DNA of 64,000 nt from Adiantum capillus-veneris (lineage: Eukaryota; Streptophyta; Polypodiopsida; Polypodiales; Pteridaceae), in contig CM043953.1 of NCBI GenBank assembly GCA_014529385.2, forward strand, positions 92,060,842 through 92,124,841. The letters run 5' to 3'. Under the pieces are notes generated by a model. That model was not told where the DNA came from and did no database searches. It saw only the letters and a program-made list of their open reading frames with translations. Below, piece after piece: positions 9,751 to 19,609 of the stretch. Both the position numbers and the translations under genes were made by a program. The stretch's first letter is position 1. Each line of letters opens with the position of its first letter.

Positions 9751-12092
9751 CTAAAAACCCGAGAAAAGGAGCAAAAACCACCTTGAACCTGTTGGAAACA
9801 GTACCTTCCAGTGGAGGATCGGAAAATGAAACAATCATACCTATTCAGGCGGTAACACGGGCCCAAGCCCAAAGAAGGACGAACGAACCCATAATAGAAG
9901 AACCAAAAACAGATGCCCAAAGCTCAGAAACGAAAAATCAGAGAAGCACTTGGAAAGTGAGAAAGGCGCGTAGGAAATCCAGGAAAGAACGAGAGCAAAC
10001 AACCCTATCCGATGAGTTGAAACATACAAAGAATAGATTGGAGCGGTTAGAAGATCTAGCTAGCTTAAGCTCACACACCACAGCAGCCATAGCACCTAAG
10101 GAAATAGCAGAGCCCAAAAGTGCAAGATCAGGAGGATCTGTACTGGCAGACAAGGTAAACGAGCAGCTGGAGGCGCTTCTAAAAGCTTATGAAGCTCGAC
10201 TTAAAAAAAACCAAACCCAGGAGCAAAGGTGGATGACTTATCCATATGCGGAAATAGAAAAAAAAGGGTTGGATATGTGTCAAAAGATGATTGAGACGGA
10301 TCAATCATTGATGGAAGACCCGTTGGGTAAACCGAAAAATTGCCATGACGCACCAGCTCCAACCCCTATCCAACCAACATTAGAGAAACATGAAGAAATA
10401 AAGGAAAGACTCACTAATGATTATGAGTCCAGAGGAGAGCCTATCATAGTGCCAAATACCACAGATGAGGCAAGTGACGGGGTCCATCCTAAAATATTGG
10501 CAGAAATGGGAAAGGACAGTAACGGTCTAGATGATCTGTGGAAGCAAATCCGAGAGGTCAACGAGGCTAATAGGATGAGTGACCACATGAATAGCACGAG
10601 AAAAGAAAAGAACGTGATCTTACCTCCTATTGAAGAATTTGAGGCAAGATCACAAATGAACTTTGAGATACATTCACAAGGGGGAGACCAAGGATCTATT
10701 AGTTCGAGGCACATCCAACCAGACTCTTTGAGAACTTTACCCTCTTACCTAGGAGAATATGAAGCTAAGTCGGAAGTGAGAGCACTCCCATCTCAAATAC
10801 TTTCTTCTAACAAGGTGATGGATTCACAAAGATTGATTGAGCTGTTATCCACCCCGGTGGCATGCACAATCACGTTAGTAGAATTCCTAAGGTTAAGGCC
10901 AAACATGTGGACCACATTAGGAAAATGCCTAGAAAAATTTGGAGTGAAAGACCCCACCTTGAAGCTACAAGAAGGAATCAGGGAGTTGGATAGACATAAC
11001 CTAAACACTAGGCCGGTACCATTGAATAAGGTTGGAGAATATTGCGAGGGAGAAGACGGAAACACGACGCTACCGGTAGAATTCCAAGGAGTAGTTTCCA
11101 AAGCTATTCTTGAAAGTGGAGCGGGAGTTGCTATCGCCACCAAGGAAATCTGGGGAAAAACAGCTCTGAGGGCTACCAGAATGAAGCTGCAATTGCCAGA
11201 TGGGTTCATGGAGAAGCCTCTCGGATTCTTGGAAAAAGTAATTGTCACTTTGTGCGGGATCGAGTATGAGCATACATTTGCAATAGTCGATTTTGACAAA
11301 AAGAACAATTATGAGATAATCTTGGGACGACCATTCATGCGACAACTGAAGATGGTCCAAGATTGGGGCTATGACCACATATACCTCAGACATGGTGAGA
11401 CGACAACAAAAATACACCTGAAAGATCATAGTTACAAAGATGTAAACCAAACACCTGTGGAAGAATTTGATTCGGCTACAATAGCAGGATCAGAACTACC
11501 AGCATGGTTAGGGAAACCAAAAGAGCTATGGATGTGCGGAGCTTCACGTTGTGGAAGCTTAAGAAAAGAGGAGTGCGTCTTAGAAAGAGCAATTGAGGAC
11601 AAAGAGTATATTCCGGAACCTTTTCCTGAAGATGCCTTGGAGCCTCTAGAATGGGAACACATACTGGCAACATTAGATATCTATACCATTACCGACAGTC
11701 CAACAAAAAAATTTTGCGATAAGGATGGCTACCATGTGCTACCCTATTACATGGTAAGCGTTGTGCCAGAAAAAGAGGAGATCGAACCCCCGGCACAAGA
11801 AGAGTTTTACAACTCCTCTGAACAATTGGAAGTAAGTGATGAGGCAGATAATGAGTGTTCAGACACCTCCAGTGAGCGTGGGAATGAAGCCGAAAATATC
11901 AATTTTTATGATTTTGCTAATCAACACCCTAGACGCCAAAAATGCTATAGGAGGAAAAGAGCCGGAAGGCAAGCGAGAGAGAATCTGATGCCCAGGATAA
12001 AAGGTAAAACTCACTATTTGATGCTTGTAAAAGCAGAGGATTGTGTGAAAGATCAAATATCAGGGAAATTCTCAGAAAATCGAAAAGAATGA
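9751..12092 (+). pseudogene. Gag-pol linker and first retropepsin domain (catalytic Asp lost)
   Basis: Open frame of 785 codons continuing the gag frame. The first ~430 residues are charged, Lys/Glu-rich linker without a recognised domain. The protease lies at about 11,070-11,450: FQGVVSKAILESGAGVAIAT, then YEIILGRPFMRQL (the ILGRP motif of retropepsins) and VQDWGYDHI. The catalytic triad position reads E-S-G-A (Glu codon at 11112-11114) instead of D-S/T-G-A, so this copy should be inactive. An acidic tail and a basic patch (RRQKCYRRKRAGRQ) follow. It ends at an in-frame TGA (12090) before the RT. Confidence 0.8.
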
Positions 12093-13340
12093 ATGCGAGA
12101 AGAAATAAAACAGGAAAGAAAAGCTAGAACCGAAACAAAATCACAAAAATCTGAAAAATCAGAAAAAGAACCAACAAAAGACCACGAGTGGACCAAACTA
12201 GAGCGTAAACAGAAATACCAAGAACTGAAAAGGTCTTTGAGAGAGATATGGACTACTGAAGAAGATAGTGATGGTAAATGGGAGTCAGAAAAGGGCAACA
12301 TGAACGTACTAGCACACTATTGGAAATTTACTATCCAAGATAGAAAAATCATCATGACACCACCAATCAGGGAGAGGACCAACCAAGAATCTTACGATGG
12401 GCCTGAAAATGCAAAGAGAATAGACCTTGCAGAACAAGGTGAAAAACCTCAGCCGGTCTATATAGCTAACGATTTACAGCCTGAGGAGGAAGTGCAACTA
12501 ACACAACTTCTCATGAAGTATAAAGATGTGTTCGCTTGGTCCTATAAAGACCTCAAAGGAGTTGATCCATTGATATGCCAACATACAATTCCTTTAAAAT
12601 CGGATGCAAAACCTAGCAAACAACGTCCTTATACATATAATGATACATTTGCCAAACGAATCAAGGAAGAGATTGATAAACTGATGGAAGCAGAGTTCAT
12701 CTATGAAATAGAACATACAGATTGGGTGTCATCCATTGTGGTAGTTCCCAAGAAGAATGGAAAACTGTCGGTGTGTGTAAACCTCAAAAAGGTGAATGCA
12801 GCAACCATAAGGGATAATTATCCCTTGCCAATTACAGAACATGTCCTTGAGCGAGTGGCCAGGAAACGGGCTTATTCCTTTCTAGATGGGTTTTCAGGAT
12901 ACAACCAACTAGCAATAGCAAGGGAGGATCAACACAAAACAGCTTTTGCCACAAAATGGGGGATTTATGCATATCGAGTTATGCCATTTGGCTTAACAAA
13001 TGCACCAGCCACTTTCCAGAGGTTAATGACTCACGCTTTCAAGGAATACCTAAGGATATTCTTATACATTTACATGGATGACCTGTGTGTACACTCTCTT
13101 CTGCGAGAGGAACATATTGACCATCTGCAAAAGGTCTTTGAAAAGTGCAGAACATATCGAATCTGTCTAAACCCGAAAAAGTGTGTATTTATGGTTAAGC
13201 AAGGACGAATCTTAGGACACATTGTCTCAAGAAACGGCATAACCACAGACCTAGACAAATTCAAAGTCATAGTAGACCTGCCCAGGCCTACTAATGCGAA
13301 ACAAGTGCAATCCTTCATGGGGCACTGCGGATATTATTGA
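12093..13340 (+). pseudogene. pol: Gypsy reverse transcriptase
   Basis: The same frame continues after TGA 12090. A Lys/Glu-rich lead-in is followed by the RT palm: IPLKSDAKPSKQRPYTY, WVSSIVVVPKKNGKLSVCVN, YSFLDGFSGYNQLAIA, VMPFGLTNAPATFQRLM, and the active site as YMDDLCVHS (Y-x-D-D). The thumb and connection read GHIVSRNGITTDLDKFK. The frame stops at a TGA at 13338 in GYY/RFI, where RT families carry GYYRRFI, consistent with CGA to TGA. Its role is synthesis of element cDNA from the RNA genome. The catalytic motif is intact; the ORF is broken. Confidence 0.93.
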
Positions 13341-13352
13341 AGATTCATATAC

Positions 13353-14021
13353 ATGTATGCGGTTATCGCACAACCTCTGTATCGTTTGCTAGTCAATTTC
13401 GAATGGACCAATGAGTGTGAAACTTCATTCCAAAGGCTGAAAGAAAACCTTATATCCGCACCTATATTAAAGGCACCAGATTGGGAAAAGATATTCCATG
13501 TGCACATAGATGCTTTAGCATATGCCATTGGAAGTATTCTAGCTCAACCGGGAGACGGAACAATGGATTTTCCCATTTGCTATGCGAGCCGACAATTAAA
13601 TAGTGCAGAAAAGAACTACACAACCACCGAGAGGGAAGGGTTAGGAATGATTTATGCTGTAAAGAAATTTCGGCATTATTTTCTTGCAAACAAATTTGTG
13701 TTCTTCACAGATCATCAAGCTCTTTTATACCTAGTAAATAAACCTTGCAATACAGGGAGAATCGTACGCTGGTTTATTATATTGCTAGAATTTGACTTCA
13801 CAGTGGTGGTAAAAAAGGGTAACACCCATCTGCGAGCTGATCATCTTTCAAGAATACACAACGGGGAAGCTCCTCAAGGGGTAGATGATGACATACCAGA
13901 TGCTTATCTTTTCAACATTGAAATGGTACCCAAATGGTCTCAGGAAATAGTTAGCATTCTCTCCTTCGAAAGTGAGTTTGATAATACAGGATGCAGATCC
14001 AAACAGCAAACAATTCGATAA
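13353..14021 (+). pseudogene. pol: Gypsy RNase H
   Basis: Continues the RT frame after the TGA. RNase H motifs are VHIDALAYAIGSILAQ (first catalytic Asp), YTTTEREGLGMIYAVKKFRH (Glu), FFTDHQALLYLV (Asp) and HLRADHLSRI (final Asp), so D-E-D-D is complete. It would degrade RNA in RNA/DNA hybrids during reverse transcription. The frame ends at TAA 14019 and reopens in the same frame. Confidence 0.9.
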
Positions 14022-14036
14022 ACAAAAAACTTCCAG

Positions 14037-15530
14037 TTGATAGCAGGACGGCTGTATCATCTTGAATCTGACCTAATCCTACAATTATGTATAAATTCGG
14101 AAGAATTCGAGTGCTACCTTGAAGAGGCACATGTCCAGAGTTGTGCATTTCATTGTTCAACAGTGAAAACACACCAGAGACTGAAACAGTTAGGGGTTTA
14201 TTGGCCAACTATGTATGCGGATACACATTCTTATGTTACCAATTGTGCAATATGTAGTGCCAAACGACCAGTGGATCACGCAACTTTGTTTCGGGTGAAC
14301 ATATCACCTGCATGGAGTCAATATATCATTGACTTCCTAACCACTAGAACGTTCCCTGAGAACATTACAAGAGCAAGGGAGAAAGCTATAGACCTGGAAG
14401 CTCGTGACTTTCAGTTAATTGGAAATCAACTCTATAAGCGGGGAAAGGACAATCAACTTAGAATCTGTGCAAGTGAAAGCAAATACCTGCTGATTCTAGA
14501 ACATGCACATAGCGGAGTAAGTGGAGGCCATTTTTCGGGCGATAAGATGGCAAAAATTGTCTTAACCGTAGGAATTTGGCGGTCCACATTGCACATGGAT
14601 GCCGAAGAATTTATAAAGCGTTGTGATGCGTGTCAACGCACCAAGGTACCAATCAAAAGAGATGAGATGCCATTAAGGCCAATGATGGGAGCAAGGGCAT
14701 TTGCAAAATGGGGCATTGATTTTGTGGGATCTATATCACCCCCTGCATATCGCACCCATACTCAATATATCATTGTGGCTACGGACTATCTCACAAAATG
14801 GGTCGAGGCCAAAGCAACACAAAAAGCTGATGCACCCACCACAGCTCAATTTTTTTATGAGAATGTTTTTGTACGTTACGGGTTACCAATAGAAATTGTC
14901 AGTGACCGTGGAACACACTTCCTCAATGAAGTCATTGAATATCTACTAGAGGAATTCATGGTCATACATAGGAAATCAACACCATACCATCCACAGGCCA
15001 ATGGGCAAGCGGAGGCCACGAATAAAACACTATGCACGGTTCTCACTAAAATAGAGTCAGAATCAAGAACCGATTGGGATCAACAGCTACACTCAACACT
15101 ATGGGCATACAGGGTAGCTTACAAAACATCAATAGGAACAACACCATACAACATGGTGTTTGGGCTAAATGCTATACTACCCATAGAGTTTTTAATCCGA
15201 ACTCTAAGAGTAGCAACAAGCTTGGAATGGACATGGCACGAACTCTCTTCAAGAATTAATGATCTTGAAAGGCTAGATGAACTCCGCTTACGAGCTGTCG
15301 CTTTGATCTATGCTAAAAAGAGAAGACAAAAGGATTTTTTTGACAAACATGTACGTACCAAAGAGTTCAAAACAGGTGATTACGTACTTGTTTATACCTT
15401 GAAGCAACATGCCAAGAAACTAAAAAAGCGAGGGATGTGACCATTTGTGATTCATGATCTATCACAAAGTGGAGCTGTCAAGCTTGCTACATTAGCAGGT
15501 GAAGAAATGCAAAACTGGATTAGTGGGTGT
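14037..15530 (+). pseudogene. int: Gypsy integrase with duplicated zinc-binding module
   Basis: Counting from the frame start at 14037, two H2C2 zinc modules are visible: H32, H39, C70, C73 and H158, H165, C196, C199. Both have the same H-to-H (7) and H-to-C (31) spacing, and each is preceded by FQLI...LY (offset exactly 126 residues). The catalytic core then has D228 (WGIDFVG), D290 (VSDRGTHF) and E326 (NGQAEATNK), a D,D-35-E arrangement. A C-terminal GDYVLVY block follows. Stops at TGA 15438 and TGA 15531 interrupt the C-terminus. No chromodomain is visible. It would insert the cDNA into host DNA. Confidence 0.9.
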
Positions 15531-15735
15531 TGACTGAGGAGATATCATCTACCACTCACACAGGAGATGCTCCAACAAATTCACCAAGGGAAGCAAAGAA
15601 TGAAGGAAAAACAGAGAGTACGAGAGGAAGCTCAAGCCGAAGCACAAGAACGCATTGAAAAAAGACGGCTTCTGTGACAACAACAACAAAGTAAACCACC
15701 ATTGAGAATCAATGCCATTCGACTGATGAACTTGT

Positions 15736-16409
15736 AGGAGGAAACAGTAGAGCCAATAATTACAATCAAGGTGGGCAACAATCAAGTTGAATCAATAGCC
15801 TTGCTTGATTCGGGTGCTCAAGAAAATTTGATCTCTTACGGATTATACCAACAGCTCCAAGTCACAGATCAACTTCATCCTACTCCCCAAGTGCTGGAAA
15901 GTAGCACATCACACACATTAAAAACATTAGGATGGACTATATTGCATGTACAACTACATCAATATATTTATCCACATAAATTCTATGTGGTGACAGATGA
16001 AAGCACACAACAACCAATGATGCTAGGGCAACCTTGGCAAAAAGCATACAATGTCCAGATAGACTGGAAAGCAGAGGCGGTCAAAAATCAGCACGAACAT
16101 GAACAACAGGTGATAGATTTTTCTCAGAAGTACCATCATGATCAACTGCAAGCCATGCAATCACTGGCAACAACGACAAAAGAACAAATACCATCAAAGA
16201 ACAACATGAAACCTGAGACCAACAACGAGGTAAAGGCAAACCATGCTAATCACAGACAGCTGAAGTCACCGGCTACACTGCAAAAATCTAGGCTACCAAA
16301 ACAAGGTAAACAAGTATGGATGCAGAAGGATAGAAAGGCCATGGCGGGAAAGAAACAATGTAACAACTGGATTCCAACAAAGCAGACGGTGCAACCCAAA
16401 ACCAAGTAA
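15736..16409 (+). pseudogene. Second retropepsin-like domain after integrase
   Basis: Same frame as the integrase, after in-frame stops at 15675 and 15735. It has the signature SIALLDSGAQENLISYGLY (catalytic Asp codon at 15807-15809) and, about 70 residues later, MMLGQPWQKAYNVQIDW, equivalent to the I-L-G-R-P-W flap-end motif of retropepsins. The spacing fits a ~110-residue aspartic protease fold. A Gln/Lys-rich tail follows. In the same element the protease in the normal position has lost its catalytic Asp. Either this domain took over the role, or it is an accessory protease of unknown substrate. It occupies the position where chromoviruses have a chromodomain. Confidence 0.75.
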
Positions 16410-16774
16410 CGAAGCAGATATGGATCCCAAAGAAAATGCTTAGCCATAACCCGAATTTCACTCACATTTGGATACCAAAGCAAAAGACAAAGGAAATAAT
16501 TATGGTACACGCAACAATAGAAAGCAGACATCTGCAGGTCAACAAGGGGAATCGATATATGTGGATGCCGATGACAGACAAACCAGTGGCAAACAAGAAA
16601 GTGCCAAACCATCTACAAAAGTTGGCAGCACCAAACTACCAATGGAAAGCCAAGGCCATAAGGCCCATAGCTATCACACCAGGCCATTTCTATCCTCAGA
16701 TACAGATACGACTCCAACAACAGTGTCGGCAAAGCAATTGCCTCTTGCCAAAAAGACAATTAAACAGAGAGTAG
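16410..16774 (+). pseudogene. Basic tail with repeated W-I/M-P motifs
   Basis: After a frame change at the TAA near 16407 the coding pattern continues in another frame. Across the junction the motif recurs: QVWMQK, NWIPTKQ, QIWIPKK, HIWIPKQK, YMWMPMTDK, each in a Lys/Gln/Asn-rich setting. About five copies at intervals of roughly 15-40 residues. Function unknown; a basic nucleic-acid-binding tail is one possibility. Confidence 0.5.
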
Positions 16775-17000
16775 TAGAGTTACAGCAGGTACTTGCAAAG
16801 AAAGAAGGAAGCCTCGACGGCGAATGCCAATAAGCATCTTGCTTATTCCGTTCTCTTGCACAACATTAATTTTTCCATGCATTGACCGAGTATGCATAAA
16901 ATAGGGCCACATTAATTGGCCATGCATTAGCATGAATTTTTCAACCTATGCACGACACATACTCTGAGGCGAAACCTTGTCGTCCGGGAGGACTCTGACT

Positions 17001-17014
17001 AGGATGGGGGGAGG
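17001..17014 (+). other. Internal polypurine-like tract
   Basis: aggatggggggagg in an AT-rich setting, similar in make-up to the real 3' polypurine tract at 22,645. It could be a second plus-strand priming site or the relic of an older, shorter element end. Confidence 0.4.
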
Positions 17015-17190
17015 TATTCTCAATGCGGAACCAATAACAGAAATAGCAAAAAAGGGCATGATTTTTGACTATTTTAAGGGTTGACGTTTGATTGCAAAAT
17101 TTTCTGGAGTAACCCAAGTATATATGCCCTTATACAGTATGAAGCTACAGGATATGGGGCCAAACGCCAAATCAAGCCCCTAGGTGTGTG

Positions 17191-17200
17191 TATATAAGTA
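17191..17200 (+). promoter_or_regulatory. Candidate internal promoter TATA box
   Basis: tatataagta, with a second tatataatg near 17,270, placed between the last pol ORF and the downstream ORF cluster. No direct evidence of transcription. Confidence 0.3.
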
Positions 17201-18566
17201 GAAATAGCCATTTTTAAGGCAAAATATTGGTAAAACGGAGAAATCCGGCCATAAAATTTGCATGAGAGTGTATATAATGTGTTTCGGTGATGTTTGTGAT
17301 CTATTATGAATTTTGGGGATTTTCTCGGTTTGATTTGCTATTTTCCTTTTAATTTTGCTAATTTTCGGCAAAAAAACTTCAAAAATACAAAAAACAGGTG
17401 AAAAATAGTCGTAATGAAAAACAAAAAATATGGGGATGACCAGTGACTAAAGAACAACCTATGGTACAGTGGGGGTGCAATTATGAGACTGGAGCGGAAA
17501 GCGTGTTTTAGCCAGGTTTTGACCGAAATGACAAATTTTGGGTAAACAGATCAAATAGAGTCCAAATCAAGAAATTTTTGAGCCTAAATTGCATCTTGCA
17601 GAAAGATAGGAGCACATGTCAAATTTCATGAAAAATGGTTTGGGGACCTCCATTATAAGAAATTTTCACCCCATTTTTAGCTCATTCTCACTATTGACTT
17701 TGTGGAGAGAGCTTCTGCCACCTAGAGCGGATCGACCTTCCAGCAGCTTCTACGACGCGCACGTCTACCCCACCAGATCCAGACATGAGAGGTAGGCTCA
17801 CCACCTTGAGATCACACACAAAGCGTAGAGGTAGAGACCTGCAAGTAGAAACGGCGGCCTAACGGCTAACCCAAAAGCAACAAGACTCCATTAGCAGCTT
17901 ACCCTAGTCTAGGAGACCAGTCCTGGATAGCCAAAGGCAGTGGGAAACCATCGGGGAAAACCCTAATTCCCAGTAACCCGCAAGAGGCCACCAAATGGGA
18001 AATCAGCGAAACGGCGACCAAATGCTACCAAAATTTATGGGTAGGAGCATCTCGACATGATCGACAAGTCCATATGACCCGCATGACCCAAAAGTGACCC
18101 GAAGCGGCACTAAACCTCAGAAACGGCATCAGACACACAAAGTGTCAAAATGCACTTGTGGCCAAACCGCAAGTCCGTTTGCCACCAAACTTCACGAGCG
18201 GCTTTCCTAGACCATCAACAACCAAGTCCTATGGTGGTAGACCACCACAAATCATCAAAGGTATGTAAACGCAACCACAGGTGCTTCTAGAGTGACAAAT
18301 TGCCAAATGGAGCTCCGGTGAAGCCAAAGTCAACAAAAACCATACGGCAAGGATCCCCAAGGGATTGGGAAGCTATGGAGACCAACATCGAGGAATTTCA
18401 TCGCCAAAAAGCACTCCAAAAGTCAGAAAATGGCTCGGAGGCTCTGAAGTCCACACAAGGAGTTATACTCTATCCATTTGACTTTTTTATTGAAATTAGG
18501 ATCGAAAGGGACTTAGGGGGGCAAAGGGCAAGCACTGGGAGCACTAACACTGGAAAAATCATCAGG

Positions 18567-18590
18567 AGACATCCTACGCGTAGGATGTCT
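18567..18590. repeat. 24 bp palindrome copy 4 (perfect)
   Basis: Arm AGACATCCTACG joined to its exact reverse complement; first of the periodic set. Confidence 0.98.
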
Positions 18591-18851
18591 CAAGGGAATT
18601 TTTTGGCACAAAACCCAAAAATTCTTGTCATGCACATGTTCTGAATGACATTTACAAGCCCTACACCAAGTTTCATCACATTTGGATCAGATTTGACCTC
18701 ATATGCATGGAAAAACGCAAAGTTAGGACATAAAGGAACTAATGGGCCATTGACCTACCAAATCTTGTCCAAATCTCATGAAACTTGCACGACATATTCA
18801 CATACACATCAGCTAACTTTCTATGTGGTAAGGAAGTAAAAATGAGGAATA

Positions 18852-18875
18852 AGACATCCTACGCGTAGGATGTCT
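18852..18875. repeat. 24 bp palindrome copy 5 (perfect)
   Basis: Starts 285 bp after copy 4. Confidence 0.98.
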
Positions 18876-19135
18876 AATTGACCTTCTTGGCATGGGGGAA
18901 AGTTTTGTCATTCCAGATTCAATCACCTCATCAGCAAGAGCCCATATGACAAGTTTGAAGCCATTCTAGTCACTCTTGACCCCCAACACCTTCAAGATAC
19001 AATTTTTGAGCCCAAAAACACCTCACAGAGCCCTACAGGCATCATATCTTATCCAAATTCAAATCCAAGAACATGGCCATGTTCCATAGGCAAAGAACAA
19101 CCCACAGAACAAGTTTCATGCAATTCTGATGAAAT

Positions 19136-19159
19136 AGACATCCTACGCGTATGATGTCT
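19136..19159. repeat. 24 bp palindrome copy 6 (one mismatch)
   Basis: Starts 284 bp after copy 5. Right arm reads cgtatgatgtct, one change from the exact reverse complement. Confidence 0.97.
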
Positions 19160-19419
19160 TAAGCTTAAATTTAGCCTTCTGTGCAAGAAATGACATCATC
19201 GGAGCCAATACCATGATGCATTGAGCCCATATACCAAGTTTCAACCCATTTGGACATCAATTGCTACCCATGATGGACAATTTACCCAAATTGTGACCTA
19301 AAGCCTAAATCAGCCCAAAAATCCACTTTTTGACATCCAAATTCAAATCCAAGCTTATAACCATGTTCCATGAGCCTTACACTACCTACATGTCAAGTAT
19401 GAACCAATTGTGAAGAAAA

Positions 19420-19443
19420 AGACATCCTACGCGTAGGATGTCT
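19420..19443. repeat. 24 bp palindrome copy 7 (perfect)
   Basis: Starts 284 bp after copy 6. Confidence 0.98.
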
Positions 19444-19609
19444 AGATGGAAATTTTTTGGCCAGATTTGCACTGTGAGCACATGCACAACTTCACAAGTT
19501 CCTTTTGAACTATAATTCCAATTTTCAAGTCATTTGGATAAGTAAAACTCAGTTTCGCAGCTGATATGGAAAAAACACTAACTTTGGATTGCTGAGTGCA
19601 ACAGGATCT

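Larger units (their letters stand above)
16835..18260 (+). other. Long non-coding stretch between pol and the downstream ORFs
   Basis: No supported ORF. It holds a polypurine-like run (17,001), a TATA-like box (17,191), a probable transcribed leader from about 17.7 kb (pyrimidine-rich start, then 'ccagatccagacatgagag'-type text) and a strong-looking splice donor AAG/GTATGT at 18260/18261. Confidence 0.5.
18261..19604 (+). repeat. Tandem array of ~284 bp palindrome-bearing units (candidate intron)
   Basis: Four palindromes lie 285, 284 and 284 bp apart. Between them the units are diverged but alignable: each has an accaagtttca..ccatttgga-type motif at a matching place, and two share ccaaattcaaatccaag followed by ccatgttccat. 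The stretch begins with AAG/GTATGT (18260/18261) and ends with gcaacag/gatct (19604), 5 bp before the ATG of the next ORF, so the whole array could be an intron. Confidence 0.65.

Noticed and set aside
16436-16833. Two overlapping ORFs after the second protease
   Set aside because: Only the frame with the W-I/M-P motif continuing from upstream was kept; the other has no such continuity.
18567-19443. Regularly spaced palindromes as a CRISPR-like array
   Set aside because: The period is ~284 bp, the 'spacers' are related to one another, and it lies inside a plant retrotransposon.
19589-19609. Start of the downstream ORF at 19589
   Set aside because: That position is not an ATG; the first ATG in frame is 19610 and a candidate splice acceptor ends at 19604.
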